Source of the DNA: Hyphomonadaceae bacterium
GTDB lineage: Bacteria; Pseudomonadota; Alphaproteobacteria; Caulobacterales; Aquidulcibacteraceae
Assembly: GCA_019753105.1 (NCBI GenBank)
Contig: JAIELJ010000005.1
Location: 62,001-126,000, forward strand
Direction: 5' to 3'
DNA length: 64,000 bases
Under the pieces are notes generated by a model, which did not search any database, was not told the DNA's origin, and saw only the letters and a list, made by a program, of their open reading frames with translations. Numbering within the stretch: the stretch's first letter is position 1; every line of letters starts with the position of its first letter. Below, one piece after another: positions 16,499 through 25,639 of the stretch. The translations under genes and the position numbers were made by a program.

Positions 16499-18541
16499 AT
16501 GAGCGAGGAACCTGGCGCGCGGAAGCTGGCGGCGATCCTGGCGATCGATCTCGTCGGCTACTCGGCGCTGAGCGAAGAGGATGAGGCGCAAGCCGTGACC
16601 GCCGTGTCGCGTCTGCGCGACGCGTTGGAGGGTGCGGCCCTCGTTCATGGCGGGCGCATCTTCAACACCGCGGGCGACGGCTTCATGCTTGAATTCTGTT
16701 CCGCCGCCGGCGCCTTGGGCGCAATCGACGAATTGTGGAACGCATTTGAGCGCTCGAGTGTGCGTATCGGTGTGCACATGGGCGATGTGCTCGCAACGCC
16801 GTCTGGCGACCTGCTCGGCCACAGCGTCAATGTCGCGGCGCGCCTGCAGCAAATCGCGCAGCCTGGCGCGGTGATGGTCTCGATGGACGTGCGCCGCGCC
16901 GTTCGCGGAAAGTTACAGCAACGCCTTCACGCGGCTGGCGCCATTCAACTCGACAAGATGAGCGAGACGCTCGACGTTTTCACGTTGGAAGTTCATGCCA
17001 TCGTCAACGACAAGCCGCGCCCGCGTAAGCCCGAGCCCGTGCTGGCTGTCCTGCCGTACGACAATGATAGTGACGAGCAGGAGATGGAATTCTTCTCCGA
17101 TGGCGTCGCCGATGAAATCATTTCGCTGCTGTTGAAGCATTCGAAGATCAAGGTGATCGGCCGCACATCGGCCTTTCAATTCCGCGGCGACCGCAAAGGC
17201 GAAGCGGCGCAAGCGCTGGGGGCGTCGCACCTGCTCGACGGCGCAGTGCGCTGCACGAAGACAGCGCTGCGCGTGAACGCCCAGCTGATCGATGCAGGCA
17301 GCGGTATGGTGTTGTGGAGCGAACGCTATGAGGGCGCGCGCACCGATGCGTTCGCGCTCGAGGACGAGATTGCCGGCAAGGTGGCCGCGTCGCTCCGCCG
17401 CTCGCTGACCAGCACCGATCGTGCGGCGCAGGCGATCGATCCCGCCGCGCACGAGCTTTATCTCAGGGCACGCCAAATCTGGCTGATGCTGAGCGATATC
17501 GAGGAGGATCAGGCTGAGATTCTGCTCGAACGCTGCGTAGCGCTTGCGCCCGAGTTCGCCGACGGATGGGCCGTGCTGGCCAGTGTCCGTGCATTTCTTC
17601 TGCCGCGTGACCGCGACATGATCGGAGAGCCGCAACACGATGCGGCGCTCGCAGCGGCGCATCGCGCGCTGAAGCTCGATCCAGAGTGCGCGCAGGCAAT
17701 GGCGGCGCTCTCGCTGCTGAAGCCGGCGTTCGGCGAGCACGCTGAAAAGCTGCGGCTGGTCAATGAGGCGCTGAAACGCACGCCGAACGATTCCTCCTTA
17801 CACGTCGCGCGCGCCGCTTGGCTCTATAGTGTCGGGCGTATGCGCGACGCGATGACGGCGCTCGATGTCGCCAGCAGGCTCGATCCGTTAGGCCCGGCTG
17901 TGGAGGGCCTGCGCGCCAGCTTGCTCGCGGCGCATGGCGATCTCGATACCGCAATCGAGATCATGCAAGCCGCTTGGGCGCGGTGGCCGGACTCCGCGTT
18001 CATTTGGTACATCACTTGGAGCACGCTCTGTGCGGCGCGGCGCCTGGACGAAGCCGAAGCGCTCGCCGCCAAAGGCGTAGCGCCCAAGCGTGGCGTGAAC
18101 GAGCGCGATATCGCGATACTGCGCAATTACGTTGCGCTGCTGCGTGTGCAGGGCGACGACCGCCGCGAAGCCTGCCAGCACCTGCTCGCGCAAGTCGCGG
18201 CAAGTGAAGGCGCGTTGCCGCTCTCAACGGTGATCTTCGCCGCCAGCAATGGCTGCGCCGATCAGGCCTTTGACGTGCTACACGCCGCGCTAGACGCCGG
18301 CCGCAGTATTCGCCCCGACAATCACGACGCCTTCGGCATGGCGCGCGCGCAAGCGGCGCTGCAGCTCTTCGCCGCCAATGGCGGTGAGCCGCTCTGGGCG
18401 CATCCGCGCTTTCCCGCACTCGCGGCGCGCCTCGGACTCGCGCAATATTGGGTCGAGACCAAGAAGTGGCCCGATTGCGCTGCAAAGACCGCGTATGACT
18501 TCAAAGCCGGTTGCCGCGAAGCCATCGCGGCGCTCGCTTAG
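16499..18541 (+). CDS. Class III cyclase domain fused to TolB-like and TPR regions
   Basis: A 680-residue soluble protein in three parts. Residues 1-165 are a class III nucleotidyl cyclase domain with the two metal aspartates in [10 protein letters not shown] and [11 protein letters not shown] and the transition-state Asn/Arg in [11 protein letters not shown]. Residues 180-310 form a TolB-N-like domain ([36 protein letters not shown]). The rest is helical TPR-like repeats. This layout occurs in many alphaproteobacterial cyclases that make cAMP. The lysine normally found just before the GDG aspartate is Asn here (RIFNTAGDG), which may alter or abolish ATP selectivity. AAGGGGAGCTCC precedes the ATG. 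Confidence 0.87.
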   Translation: MSEEPGARKLAAILAIDLVGYSALSEEDEAQAVTAVSRLRDALEGAALVHGGRIFNTAGDGFMLEFCSAAGALGAIDELWNAFERSSVRIGVHMGDVLATPSGDLLGHSVNVAARLQQIAQPGAVMVSMDVRRAVRGKLQQRLHAAGAIQLDKMSETLDVFTLEVHAIVNDKPRPRKPEPVLAVLPYDNDSDEQEMEFFSDGVADEIISLLLKHSKIKVIGRTSAFQFRGDRKGEAAQALGASHLLDGAVRCTKTALRVNAQLIDAGSGMVLWSERYEGARTDAFALEDEIAGKVAASLRRSLTSTDRAAQAIDPAAHELYLRARQIWLMLSDIEEDQAEILLERCVALAPEFADGWAVLASVRAFLLPRDRDMIGEPQHDAALAAAHRALKLDPECAQAMAALSLLKPAFGEHAEKLRLVNEALKRTPNDSSLHVARAAWLYSVGRMRDAMTALDVASRLDPLGPAVEGLRASLLAAHGDLDTAIEIMQAAWARWPDSAFIWYITWSTLCAARRLDEAEALAAKGVAPKRGVNERDIAILRNYVALLRVQGDDRREACQHLLAQVAASEGALPLSTVIFAASNGCADQAFDVLHAALDAGRSIRPDNHDAFGMARAQAALQLFAANGGEPLWAHPRFPALAARLGLAQYWVETKKWPDCAAKTAYDFKAGCREAIAALA

Positions 18542-18700
18542 TTAAGCGCGAGCGCCGTCACCACGTCCGCCCAGCTCACATATTTGAAGTTCTGAAAGCC
18601 GTTCGGGTTCGTGTTCTCATCGTCCTGAACGACGAACATGCCTTGTGGAAACTCCGCGCTGAGCGGGGTGGAGACAACGTCGATGCCATCTGTGGCCTTC
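18542..18700 (-). pseudogene. Beta-propeller 3-phytase, C-terminal fragment
   Basis: On the minus strand an open frame of about 52 residues reads [17 protein letters not shown], then [30 protein letters not shown] and a TAA stop. This is the C-terminal end of a beta-propeller phytase, which hydrolyses phytate; the DTDGIDV, FPxGLFVxQDG and QNFKxVxW elements are characteristic. The frame has a TAG immediately upstream (near 18702) and no start, so about 300 N-terminal residues are missing. It abuts the truncated TonB-dependent receptor on the opposite strand. The fragment is not in the ORF track. Confidence 0.85.
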
Positions 18701-20161
18701 TACGTTCGCACCGATCGCACCGAGACCGAATTGTCGCGTACGTTCGAGGACGAAACCAGCGTCGCCGACGCCGACCTTGTGGAAGTGACGCCGCAGTTCG
18801 AGGACATTCTTCAGCAGAACTACTCGCTGGCGGCGGAACTGACCTTCCCGTCCTTCGGTGGCGAGACCCAAATCGAACTGGGCTTCGCCCGCTTCGAGGA
18901 CGATATCGTCGGCACCGAGGAAACCAGCGAATACGATCCGTTCCCGACGCTAGATTCCTTCGAGGGTACGCGTGAATTGATCGACATGGTCGACGAAGAG
19001 ACCAGCCTCGAATTGCAGCACGAGCGTGATTTCGGTTCGATGCAGCTCGAATTCGGCGTCGACTATCGTCTGAAACAGCGCGATTCTCTCGTCACCCTCG
19101 CCGAGATCGGCGCGCCGGGCGATCCGTACAACGCGTTCGAGCTGGACTCGGAGTTCGGTCTGCGTGAGCAGCGCATCGATCCCTATGTCATGCTTACCGG
19201 GCGTAGCAATGCGTTCCAGTGGGAAGCGGGCCTGCGCTACGAAATGACTGAACTCGAGATCGAAGGCTACGCCGACTACAACGATGATGACGTCGACGAT
19301 TTCGACCGCGCCGATAGCGACTACGCCTTCCTGCTGCCGTCAGCGCACCTGCGCTTCGATCTGACTGAGGATGATCGTCTGAACTTCTCCGTGGCGCGCA
19401 CCGTGCGCCGCCCGAACTTCGACACGCTCTCGCCTGTCGCCGAAGATGAATCGCCGACCGAGGATTTCTCGTTCATCGGCAATCCAACGCTTGAGCCGGA
19501 AACCGCGTGGGGCGTTGACGTTGGCTACGAGCGCCGTCTCGGCCGCGGCGGTATCGCCGGCCTCAACTTCTTCTATCGCGGCATCCAAGACCTGATCGAA
19601 GTTGCCGCCACCGGCGACACATGCGAAGGCCTACCGCTCTTGAGCCCGCAGAATGTCGGCGACGGCTCGGTATGGGGCATCGAGTTCGACTTCTCCGCGC
19701 CGCTCACATTGTTTGGCTTGGAAAACACCGGCGTGTTCGTGAACTATTCTTGGCTCGACAGCGAAGTCACCGATCCGGTGACGGGACAGGAACGCCGCTT
19801 CAACGATCAGGCGGAGTCGGTGTTCAATGTCGGCTTCATCCAAGATCTGCCGACGCTCAACACCAGCTTCGGCGCCAGCTATCGCGAGCAAGGCGATGCG
19901 TTCTTCCGCATCCAGGGCGAAGAAGGCACGACGATCTATAGCGGCGATCTCGAAATTTTCATCGAGCACCGCATCGGTGACAATTTCACGCTTCGCTTCA
20001 CCGGCTCGAACCTGCTCGATGCAGAGAAGGAAAAAATCTATCGCACCTACGAAACGCTGGCGTCCCAGCTCAACCCGGCGATCGAGTCCGGCGAAGAGCT
20101 GGAGTTCGAGCGCGAAGAGTCGGGCCCGGTATTCCAACTGGTCGGCCGCTACGCGTTCTGA
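18683..20161 (+). pseudogene. TonB-dependent receptor, C-terminal half only
   Basis: About 490 residues of outer-membrane beta barrel without the signal peptide, TonB box or plug domain that a receptor needs. Alternating aromatic strands are clear (QNYSLAAELTFPSFGG, TQIELGFARFE, MQLEFGVDYRLKQR, LNFSVARTVRRPNFDTLSP, NPTLEPETAWGVDVGYERR, FTLRFTGSNLLDAEKEK) and it ends in VGRYAF with the terminal aromatic needed for barrel assembly. It is rich in Asp and Glu. Sequence left of about 18690 is phytase on the other strand, so the 5' half was deleted. Receptors of this type often sit beside phytases and take up the products. An internal ATG at 18683 exists but would not make a working receptor. Confidence 0.88.
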
Positions 20162-20184
20162 TCTGAATTGAACTGCTGAAAATG

Positions 20185-20210
20185 CGGCGCTCGGCGAAAG
20201 CCGAGCGCCG
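20185..20210. terminator. Hairpin terminator after the receptor remnant
   Basis: An 11-bp perfect stem CGGCGCTCGGC / GCCGAGCGCCG closes a GAAA tetraloop, followed by TTTGCG. It lies between the receptor fragment and the convergent rnd stop and can serve both strands, although the T-run is short. Confidence 0.65.
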
Positions 20211-20217
20211 TTTGCGT

Positions 20218-21369
20218 TCAGGCGTCTTCGACGCTGACCTTGCCGTCTTTGAGCTTTAGCGCCAGACGGCCATGCTTCAGCGCCAGTGCGCGTTCGCCGA
20301 ACACTTTGCGCCGCCAGCCGCGCAGCGCTGGGACGTCGGCTTCGTCGTTAGCCGCAATCGCTTCCACATCAGCCGCCGATGCGATCAAACGCGGCGCGAC
20401 ATTGTGGTGGTCCGCTTCGAAGCGAAGCAGGACTTTCAGCAATTCGACCGTTGGCCCCAGCCCGGGCGGCAACGGTGGCAAACGCTCGTGCTTGTATTGC
20501 GCACGGTTCGGATCGTTAAAGGCGCGGTCGAGCGCTTGGATCAGCTCTTGAGCAGAGCGCGAGTTACCGAAGCCGCGCGGCACGGCGCGCATGCGTTCGA
20601 AGTCGGCCGCGCTCTTTGGACGCTGCTCGGCAATCTCGTAGAGCGCTTCGTCTTTCACGATACGCCCGCGCGGCACGTCGCGTGCTTGCGCTTGCCGCTC
20701 GCGCCACGCCGCCGCAACTTGCAGGCCGAGAACGTAATCAGCGGTCGTCTTGCGTAGCTTCAAGCGCTGCCAGGAATTCTCCGGCGTCGTATCGTAAATG
20801 TCCGGATTGAGCAGATTGGCGTGCTCTTCGTCGAGCCAGCTCAAGCGATCGTCGCGTTCGAGCTTGTCGCGCATCTTTGGGAAAAGATCGCGCAGGTGCG
20901 TGACGTCGGCGAGTGCGTAGGTGAGCTGGTTTTCCGAAAGCGGCCGGCGGCTCCAATCGGTGAAGCGCGAAGACTTGTCCAAGCGCCGCTTCAGGATTTG
21001 CTGCACGAGCGCGTCGTACGCGATTGTATCGCCGTAGCCGCACGCCATCGCGCCGATCTGGGTATCGAACACCGGCGCGGGCAGGGCGTCGCCGAGCTTC
21101 AGGAAGATTTCCAAATCCTGGCGTGCAGCGTGGAACACCTTGAGGATGCTCGTGTCGGCCAGCAGCGCCATGAACGGCGCGAGGTCGAGGCCTTCGGCGA
21201 GAGGGTCGATGACCGCCTCCACCCCGTTCGAAGCCGCCGCCTGGATCAGACAAAGCTTCGGCCAGTAGGTGGTCTCGCGCATAAATTCGGTATCGACCGC
21301 GACGAAGTCCGCCCCGGCCAATTCCTGGCGGAACGCTTCAAGATCAGCGGTCTTCGTAATCAGACGCAT
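20218..21369 (-). CDS. rnd: Ribonuclease D
   Basis: RNase D is a 3'-5' exoribonuclease of the DEDD family that trims tRNA and other RNA ends. The 383-residue protein has DEDD motif I in FVAVDTEFMRETTYWPKL, motif II in LKVFHAARQDLEIFLKLG, and motif III in ENQLTYALADVTHLRDLFPK, followed by HRDC-type helices (KDEALYEIAEQRPKSAADFERM). I use the ATG at 21369 (MRLITKTADLEAF); the ORF-track start adds 46 non-homologous residues. It is transcribed alone, with a hairpin at its end. Confidence 0.95.
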   Translation of the reverse strand: MRLITKTADLEAFRQELAGADFVAVDTEFMRETTYWPKLCLIQAAASNGVEAVIDPLAEGLDLAPFMALLADTSILKVFHAARQDLEIFLKLGDALPAPVFDTQIGAMACGYGDTIAYDALVQQILKRRLDKSSRFTDWSRRPLSENQLTYALADVTHLRDLFPKMRDKLERDDRLSWLDEEHANLLNPDIYDTTPENSWQRLKLRKTTADYVLGLQVAAAWRERQAQARDVPRGRIVKDEALYEIAEQRPKSAADFERMRAVPRGFGNSRSAQELIQALDRAFNDPNRAQYKHERLPPLPPGLGPTVELLKVLLRFEADHHNVAPRLIASAADVEAIAANDEADVPALRGWRRKVFGERALALKHGRLALKLKDGKVSVEDA

Positions 21370-21470
21370 GAGGGGTGGTTGAGGCGTGCAGCCCTTGGGG
21401 TCAAGGGCCGGGGCTGAATTGGCCCGCCTCCTGCGACGCCAGAGCCGAATCATTCTGGAGTTGCGCCGAT

Positions 21471-21992
21471 ATGAAACGCGCTGCGCTTTTTGCCGCCCTA
21501 TTCGCATTAACGACCCCGGCCTTTGCCCAGGTCTCGGACACGGGCGGCCCGATTACGTCCCAGGCTGAGCGTGACGCCACGGCCGACCGCGTCCGTAGCG
21601 GCGCTTCCTGCGCTTCCTGCGATCTTTTCCAGATCGATCTGGCCTACCAGAACGTCTCCGGTCGCGACTTCCACGGCTCACGCATCCGCCAGGCCGATCT
21701 CACCATCTCCATCGCCGACCGTACCAATTTCGCCGGCGCCAATCTCTCGCTGACCAACATGTTCGGCATGCGCGCCACACGCGCTGACTTCACAGGCGCC
21801 AACCTCTCGGGCGCTTCGCTCGTCGGCGCTCATCTCGGCAGCGCGCGGCTCAATGGCGCGGTGCTCGCGGGCGCGAACCTCTCGGGCGCGGAACTCGCGG
21901 AAGCCATCGGGCTCACTCAGGAACAACTGAATACTGCTTGCGGCGACGCAACAACCACGCTGCCCAGCGGCATGACTATCGCCCGCTGCTGA
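21471..21992 (+). CDS. Exported pentapeptide-repeat protein, copy 1
   Basis: A 173-residue exported protein. The signal MKRAALFAALFALTTPAFAQ is followed by a CxxC pair (SCASCDLFQIDL) and a run of pentapeptide repeats of the A(D/N)LxG type (SRIRQADLTISIADRTNF, ANLSGASLVGAHLGSARL, AVLAGANLSGAEL), which fold into a right-handed quadrilateral helix. The C-terminus GLTQEQLNTACGDATTTLP ends with a cysteine. The ATG at 21471 has TGGAG upstream. The role is unknown. The next gene is a paralogue with the same layout. Confidence 0.88.
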   Translation: MKRAALFAALFALTTPAFAQVSDTGGPITSQAERDATADRVRSGASCASCDLFQIDLAYQNVSGRDFHGSRIRQADLTISIADRTNFAGANLSLTNMFGMRATRADFTGANLSGASLVGAHLGSARLNGAVLAGANLSGAELAEAIGLTQEQLNTACGDATTTLPSGMTIARC

Positions 21993-22064
21993 AACAATAA
22001 GTAACAATTCTCGCTTACTGCAAGTTCACTGGCGCGAATGCTTGGGCAAGCATAGTCCGGCGCC

Positions 22065-22613
22065 GTGCTGACACAATTCCGCCTCGCGCTGATAGTGGCG
22101 GCCATGCTGGCGACAGTATGGACGGGGCAGGCGTTTGCGTTCTGGCCGTTCGGCGCGCCATCCCGGATAGCGATCGCGCCGGCTTATGGCGGCGTCTGCG
22201 AGGAGTGCGATCTCTCCGGCCGCTTGCTCTCCGGCGCCAAGATGACGAACTCCGTCTTCAACGGCAGCGACTTTTCCGGCGCGGTGATGACACGCGTCGA
22301 TGCGACGAACTCGGAGTTCGAAGCCGCGAACTTCACCGAAACCGATCTCCGCCGCGCCACGCTCGCCGACGCACATTGCCCGCGCGCACGTTTTGAACGC
22401 GCGAGCTTGATCAACGCCGACGGAAGGCGCGCCAATTTCACACGCGCCAGCTTCGCCGGTGCTGACGTAACAGACATGAATTTCGACGGCGCAGATATCT
22501 CCGGCGCCGACCTCCGCAGCGCACGCGGCCTCACGCAAGCGCAACTGGATGATGCGTGCGGCGATGCGCTCACGAGGCTGCCGCGCGGGATGCGCGTGGG
22601 GCGGTGCGGCTAG
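22065..22613 (+). CDS. Exported pentapeptide-repeat protein, copy 2
   Basis: A 182-residue paralogue of the previous gene, starting at a GTG (22065; an ATG at 22104 would shorten the signal too much). It has a signal (LALIVAAMLATVWTGQAFAF), a CxxC pair (VCEECDLSGRLLSGAK), repeats (NSVFNGSDFSGAVMTRVD, ANFTETDLRRATLADAH, ANFTRASFAGADV) and the same tail GLTQAQLDDACGDALTRLP ending in RC-G. The conserved cysteines in both copies suggest disulfides in the periplasm. The 72-base gap to copy 1 holds no clear terminator. Confidence 0.88.
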   Translation: MLTQFRLALIVAAMLATVWTGQAFAFWPFGAPSRIAIAPAYGGVCEECDLSGRLLSGAKMTNSVFNGSDFSGAVMTRVDATNSEFEAANFTETDLRRATLADAHCPRARFERASLINADGRRANFTRASFAGADVTDMNFDGADISGADLRSARGLTQAQLDDACGDALTRLPRGMRVGRCG

Positions 22614-23263
22614 CCCGCTTCTAGCTCAGCCAGCGTGCTTGGTTGTGAGCGCCGGCCGGCGCGAATGTCGTCGGCAATCTCGATGAGATTGAGCGCGATT
22701 TCATCGCCTGGTGCTATCTCTAGTGCGCGTTGCGCCTCGGCCCGCCCTTCGTCTAGCCGGCCTTGTAGGATCAGCAGCAACGCAAGTCGGCACCGAAGCT
22801 CGAGACTGTCGGGTGCACGCCGCAAAGCTGCTGTCGTCGCCTGGAAGGCAAAATCCAACTCACCCAGACGCATCGCCTCGATCGTCATTTCGTTAGCCGT
22901 CATTGGCTCGCTTGGCGCTAGTTCATAAGCGCGCCGAAAGGACTCAAACGCGGCGCGTGTTTCGCCCAAAGCCTGGTGCGCTTTGCCCTTCATCATCCAG
23001 GTGGCCCAGTTGCCGTTATAGATGGTGAGCGCTTGATCAAACAGGGCAAGCCCGCGCCGCACGCGCGCTTCATCGAGCGCAAGTGTCGGGCGATTGTGGA
23101 TCAGTATAAACGGCTCCACGAGACGGTGCGCTTCGTCGACAAGAGCGTTGAATTCGCGCGCTTGCGCTGCGGTGACGGGCGCGGGCTGGCTCTGCGCCAG
23201 TGCAGGAACCGTCGCGAGCAGCGAGGTGACGAGCGCGAGGGCCAAAGTCTTCAAACTATGCAA
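22610..23263 (-). CDS. Exported TPR protein
   Basis: A 217-residue exported protein with a signal (LKTLALALVTSLLATVPALAQ) and three or four TPR-type helical pairs (ALFDQALTIYNGNWATWMMKGKAHQALGE, AAFESFRRAYELAPSEP, ALRRAPDSLELRCRLALLLI). TPRs usually bind partner proteins; none can be named. The start is a TTG at 23263 with GGGAG 5 bases upstream. The stop overlaps the end of the convergent pentapeptide gene by a few bases. Confidence 0.82.
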   Translation of the reverse strand: MHSLKTLALALVTSLLATVPALAQSQPAPVTAAQAREFNALVDEAHRLVEPFILIHNRPTLALDEARVRRGLALFDQALTIYNGNWATWMMKGKAHQALGETRAAFESFRRAYELAPSEPMTANEMTIEAMRLGELDFAFQATTAALRRAPDSLELRCRLALLLILQGRLDEGRAEAQRALEIAPGDEIALNLIEIADDIRAGRRSQPSTLAELEAG

Positions 23264-23420
23264 GTGCGCTCCCGCCGAGACGCGTACATCCTAGGCGGGA
23301 AGGGAGGTGTTTGCCAGCACCACCGGCCCAGACCAACACTACCTCTAATGGTCTGGACAGGTCCGGTTATCCGTGTCCATTCTTGCACCGCGAGGACAGG
23401 GACTGATCGGGGAGGGGCTC

Positions 23421-25160
23421 ATGCGCTTTTGGCGTTGGGCGATGCTCGCGGTGTTGGCTGCTTGCCTGATGCAGACGGGGACGACGCCTGCAAGCGCGCA
23501 GGATCCAGTCGAATGCACGTTCTTGCTCCCCGCCGATCCCAGTGATCTTGAATGGCTGCCGCCGGAAGTGCGGGATGCAAACTGCATCGAGCGCGATCGC
23601 TTTACGGCTGGCGGACGCCAATTCCTGGTCGCTGACTTCGTTGGCTACAGCGGCGGCTTGCCGGACCGCATCGAAGCCGTGCGTGAGGCGACCCAACTCG
23701 CGGTCGCTTACTATGGCAGCTGGTTTTCGGTGCCGGACACGATCTTCATCTTCGGCCGCATCGACTCGCTGCGCCGCATTGAAGGCCGCGGCCAAGCGCT
23801 CGCGGCGACGACGGGCGACGATTATAGCTGCGTGGTGTCTGTCGAGAGCGCGGCCGAGCATGCCGGCAGGCTCGCCAGCGACGATCGCATCGAGTTGATG
23901 CACACAATAGCGCACGAGCTCTTTCACTGCGTGCAACGCACCGATCGGACCTTGCACAATTCCTACGTCGTGTGGCGTGACGAGGGAACGGCGGAATACT
24001 TTTCGGGCCGCGCGATTCCGGGCTCGACCTACAATGGCGCCTACGGGCGCCATATGGATCAACTCGTCAGCCAGCCGCTCTACGAACTCAACGAAAGTGC
24101 GGCGCCCTTCATTTTCTATCTCGGTGCGCAGCAGGGTGAGGAAGCTGTAGTCAATCTCCTGCGTGGGGCATCGCGCGGCACGACTCCTAACCACGACCTC
24201 GAAACGTTGCGCCGTACGGCAGACATTGAAGACCTTTGGCACCGCTTCGTGCTGGCTTGGGTCGATGGATTATTAGTCGACTTTCGTGGGCGGCGGATCG
24301 ATGTGCCGGTCGCGTCATACGGGCCCGCGCAGCCCGTAGAACGCGCGCAAGTCGTCACTGTCGGCAGCACCAGCCCATTCATGGTCGCCGGGCAGCTCTA
24401 TACGTTGAATGACTCGATGGCGTGGGAGCTGCGCGCGCCTGACGATCGCAATGCGCGCGCGAGTTGGCGCATCGCCGACGAAGCCGATTGGTTGCAACTT
24501 CCAACCACGATTGATTCCTGCAGCGAGCCGACCACTGGCGCGATCATAATCACGCAGGTCCAAGGCGAGTGGGACGGGCTCTATGAGCAGCGCGTCGATA
24601 TTCTCGAACGGCCTGGCCGGATGGTGAACTGTCGATGCCCGCTCGGTACTTGGAATATGGACATTGAAGCCTTGCGCGCGAGCCCGCTCGGCCGCGGGAG
24701 CGCCGGCGAGCTTATCTCCGGATCAGTCACGATCACGTTCGGGCCCGACCGCGTCGTGGGAGAATTTCGCGGGGTCACGATGGAAGCGGCGATCGACAGG
24801 GACAGCTCAATACGAACCATTACTCACGGTACGATCATATGGAACTGGGTCCGGCGGCCCTGGGATCGGACAATCGCAGGCGAGCCGCCCGGATACGGGG
24901 GCGACATCATAGATGCGATGATGATCGAACGAACCGTGGTGGACTCGACGCTGCGGACGCATGTCGAGTTCTGGGCGCGCGGCAGCATGGTCAGTCGCCA
25001 ACCCGGGAGCACGCAGCCGAGACGTGATCAAGGCTCTGTCAGTCTTCACACGGCATGGTGCACACCGCGTGATCTCACGCTGCGATCCACTAACAATGTC
25101 GGTGACGGCGCGGGGCCGCCATGGGTCGGCACTTTTCAAACCGGGCGCGGCGGGCCCTAG
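23421..25160 (+). CDS. Exported zinc metallopeptidase, gluzincin-like
   Basis: A 579-residue exported protein. The N-terminus MRFWRWAMLAVLAACLMQTG has a possible lipobox (LAAC) before a longer signal-like end (PASAQD), so it is either a lipoprotein or freely secreted. The zinc motif is IAHELFHCVQ (HExxH), and WRDEGTAEYFSG about 30 residues later supplies the third ligand expected of gluzincins. The C-terminal 250 residues look like beta-rich accessory domains with several cysteines (CRCPLGTW). A GGAGGGG precedes the ATG at 23421. Substrate and family number are unknown to me. Confidence 0.8.
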   Translation: MRFWRWAMLAVLAACLMQTGTTPASAQDPVECTFLLPADPSDLEWLPPEVRDANCIERDRFTAGGRQFLVADFVGYSGGLPDRIEAVREATQLAVAYYGSWFSVPDTIFIFGRIDSLRRIEGRGQALAATTGDDYSCVVSVESAAEHAGRLASDDRIELMHTIAHELFHCVQRTDRTLHNSYVVWRDEGTAEYFSGRAIPGSTYNGAYGRHMDQLVSQPLYELNESAAPFIFYLGAQQGEEAVVNLLRGASRGTTPNHDLETLRRTADIEDLWHRFVLAWVDGLLVDFRGRRIDVPVASYGPAQPVERAQVVTVGSTSPFMVAGQLYTLNDSMAWELRAPDDRNARASWRIADEADWLQLPTTIDSCSEPTTGAIIITQVQGEWDGLYEQRVDILERPGRMVNCRCPLGTWNMDIEALRASPLGRGSAGELISGSVTITFGPDRVVGEFRGVTMEAAIDRDSSIRTITHGTIIWNWVRRPWDRTIAGEPPGYGGDIIDAMMIERTVVDSTLRTHVEFWARGSMVSRQPGSTQPRRDQGSVSLHTAWCTPRDLTLRSTNNVGDGAGPPWVGTFQTGRGGP

Positions 25161-25202
25161 CTCTTCGCTTGCTCGGGCACGCGGACCTGCCACTCCTGAG
25201 AC
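25153..25202. repeat. Imperfect copy of the aspS 3' end
   Basis: GCGGGCCCTAGCTCTTCGC and the following 30 bases match 25588-25639 at about 80%. On the minus strand it encodes QEWQVRVPEQAKS and a TAG, aligning with the AspRS end [13 protein letters not shown]. It straddles the stop of the metallopeptidase gene. Confidence 0.65.
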
Positions 25203-25252
25203 AATGCATGCGGTTTGTGGCGCGTTTCCATTGGGCAGCTTAAGTTACGAGT

Positions 25253-25597
25253 GTGAGTAATGCACGGCGTATCTGGCTCGCTTACGCGATCGGAGCCTCG
25301 ATGCTGTTTGGCGTCTGGGGGTTGCCCCTCATCGCGATTGCGCTCGGTGCTCCTGACGATTGGGTCGGCGCGAGCGCCTTCGTAGGACTACTGACTAGCT
25401 TCGGCCTTTGGATCGCGTACTCGCAATCGCGGTGGTCGAAATGTTGGCGCTGTCGCGAACCGCTGTCGCGAAAGTGGGGCTGGTATCAAGCGATCGTCTG
25501 GTGGCGCTCTTGTCCGAGCTGCGGAGTACGCCACGCGGCGACGCCGGATGACGTCCGCACCAATCCAATGAAGCACCTCAAGTCGGGCGGGCCTTAG
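25253..25597 (+). CDS. Small membrane protein with a C-terminal zinc ribbon, unknown
   Basis: A 114-residue protein starting at a GTG. Two hydrophobic helices ([25 protein letters not shown] and [19 protein letters not shown]) are followed by a zinc-ribbon-like pair of CxxC motifs (CWRCREPL and CPSCGVRH) 28 residues apart. The ribosome site is weak. Its stop overlaps the convergent aspS stop, and the gene lies between two imperfect copies of the aspS 3' end. I recognise no named family. Confidence 0.65.
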   Translation: MSNARRIWLAYAIGASMLFGVWGLPLIAIALGAPDDWVGASAFVGLLTSFGLWIAYSQSRWSKCWRCREPLSRKWGWYQAIVWWRSCPSCGVRHAATPDDVRTNPMKHLKSGGP

Positions 25598-25639
25598 CTC
25601 TTCGCCGGCTCCGTCACGCGGATATGCAACTCTTTGAGC
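25588..25639. repeat. aspS 3' end, partner of the repeat at 25153
   Basis: The genuine 3' end of aspS (RVTEPAKS and stop on the minus strand), in the same orientation as the imperfect copy at 25153-25202. Together they bracket the 114-residue membrane gene. Confidence 0.65.
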
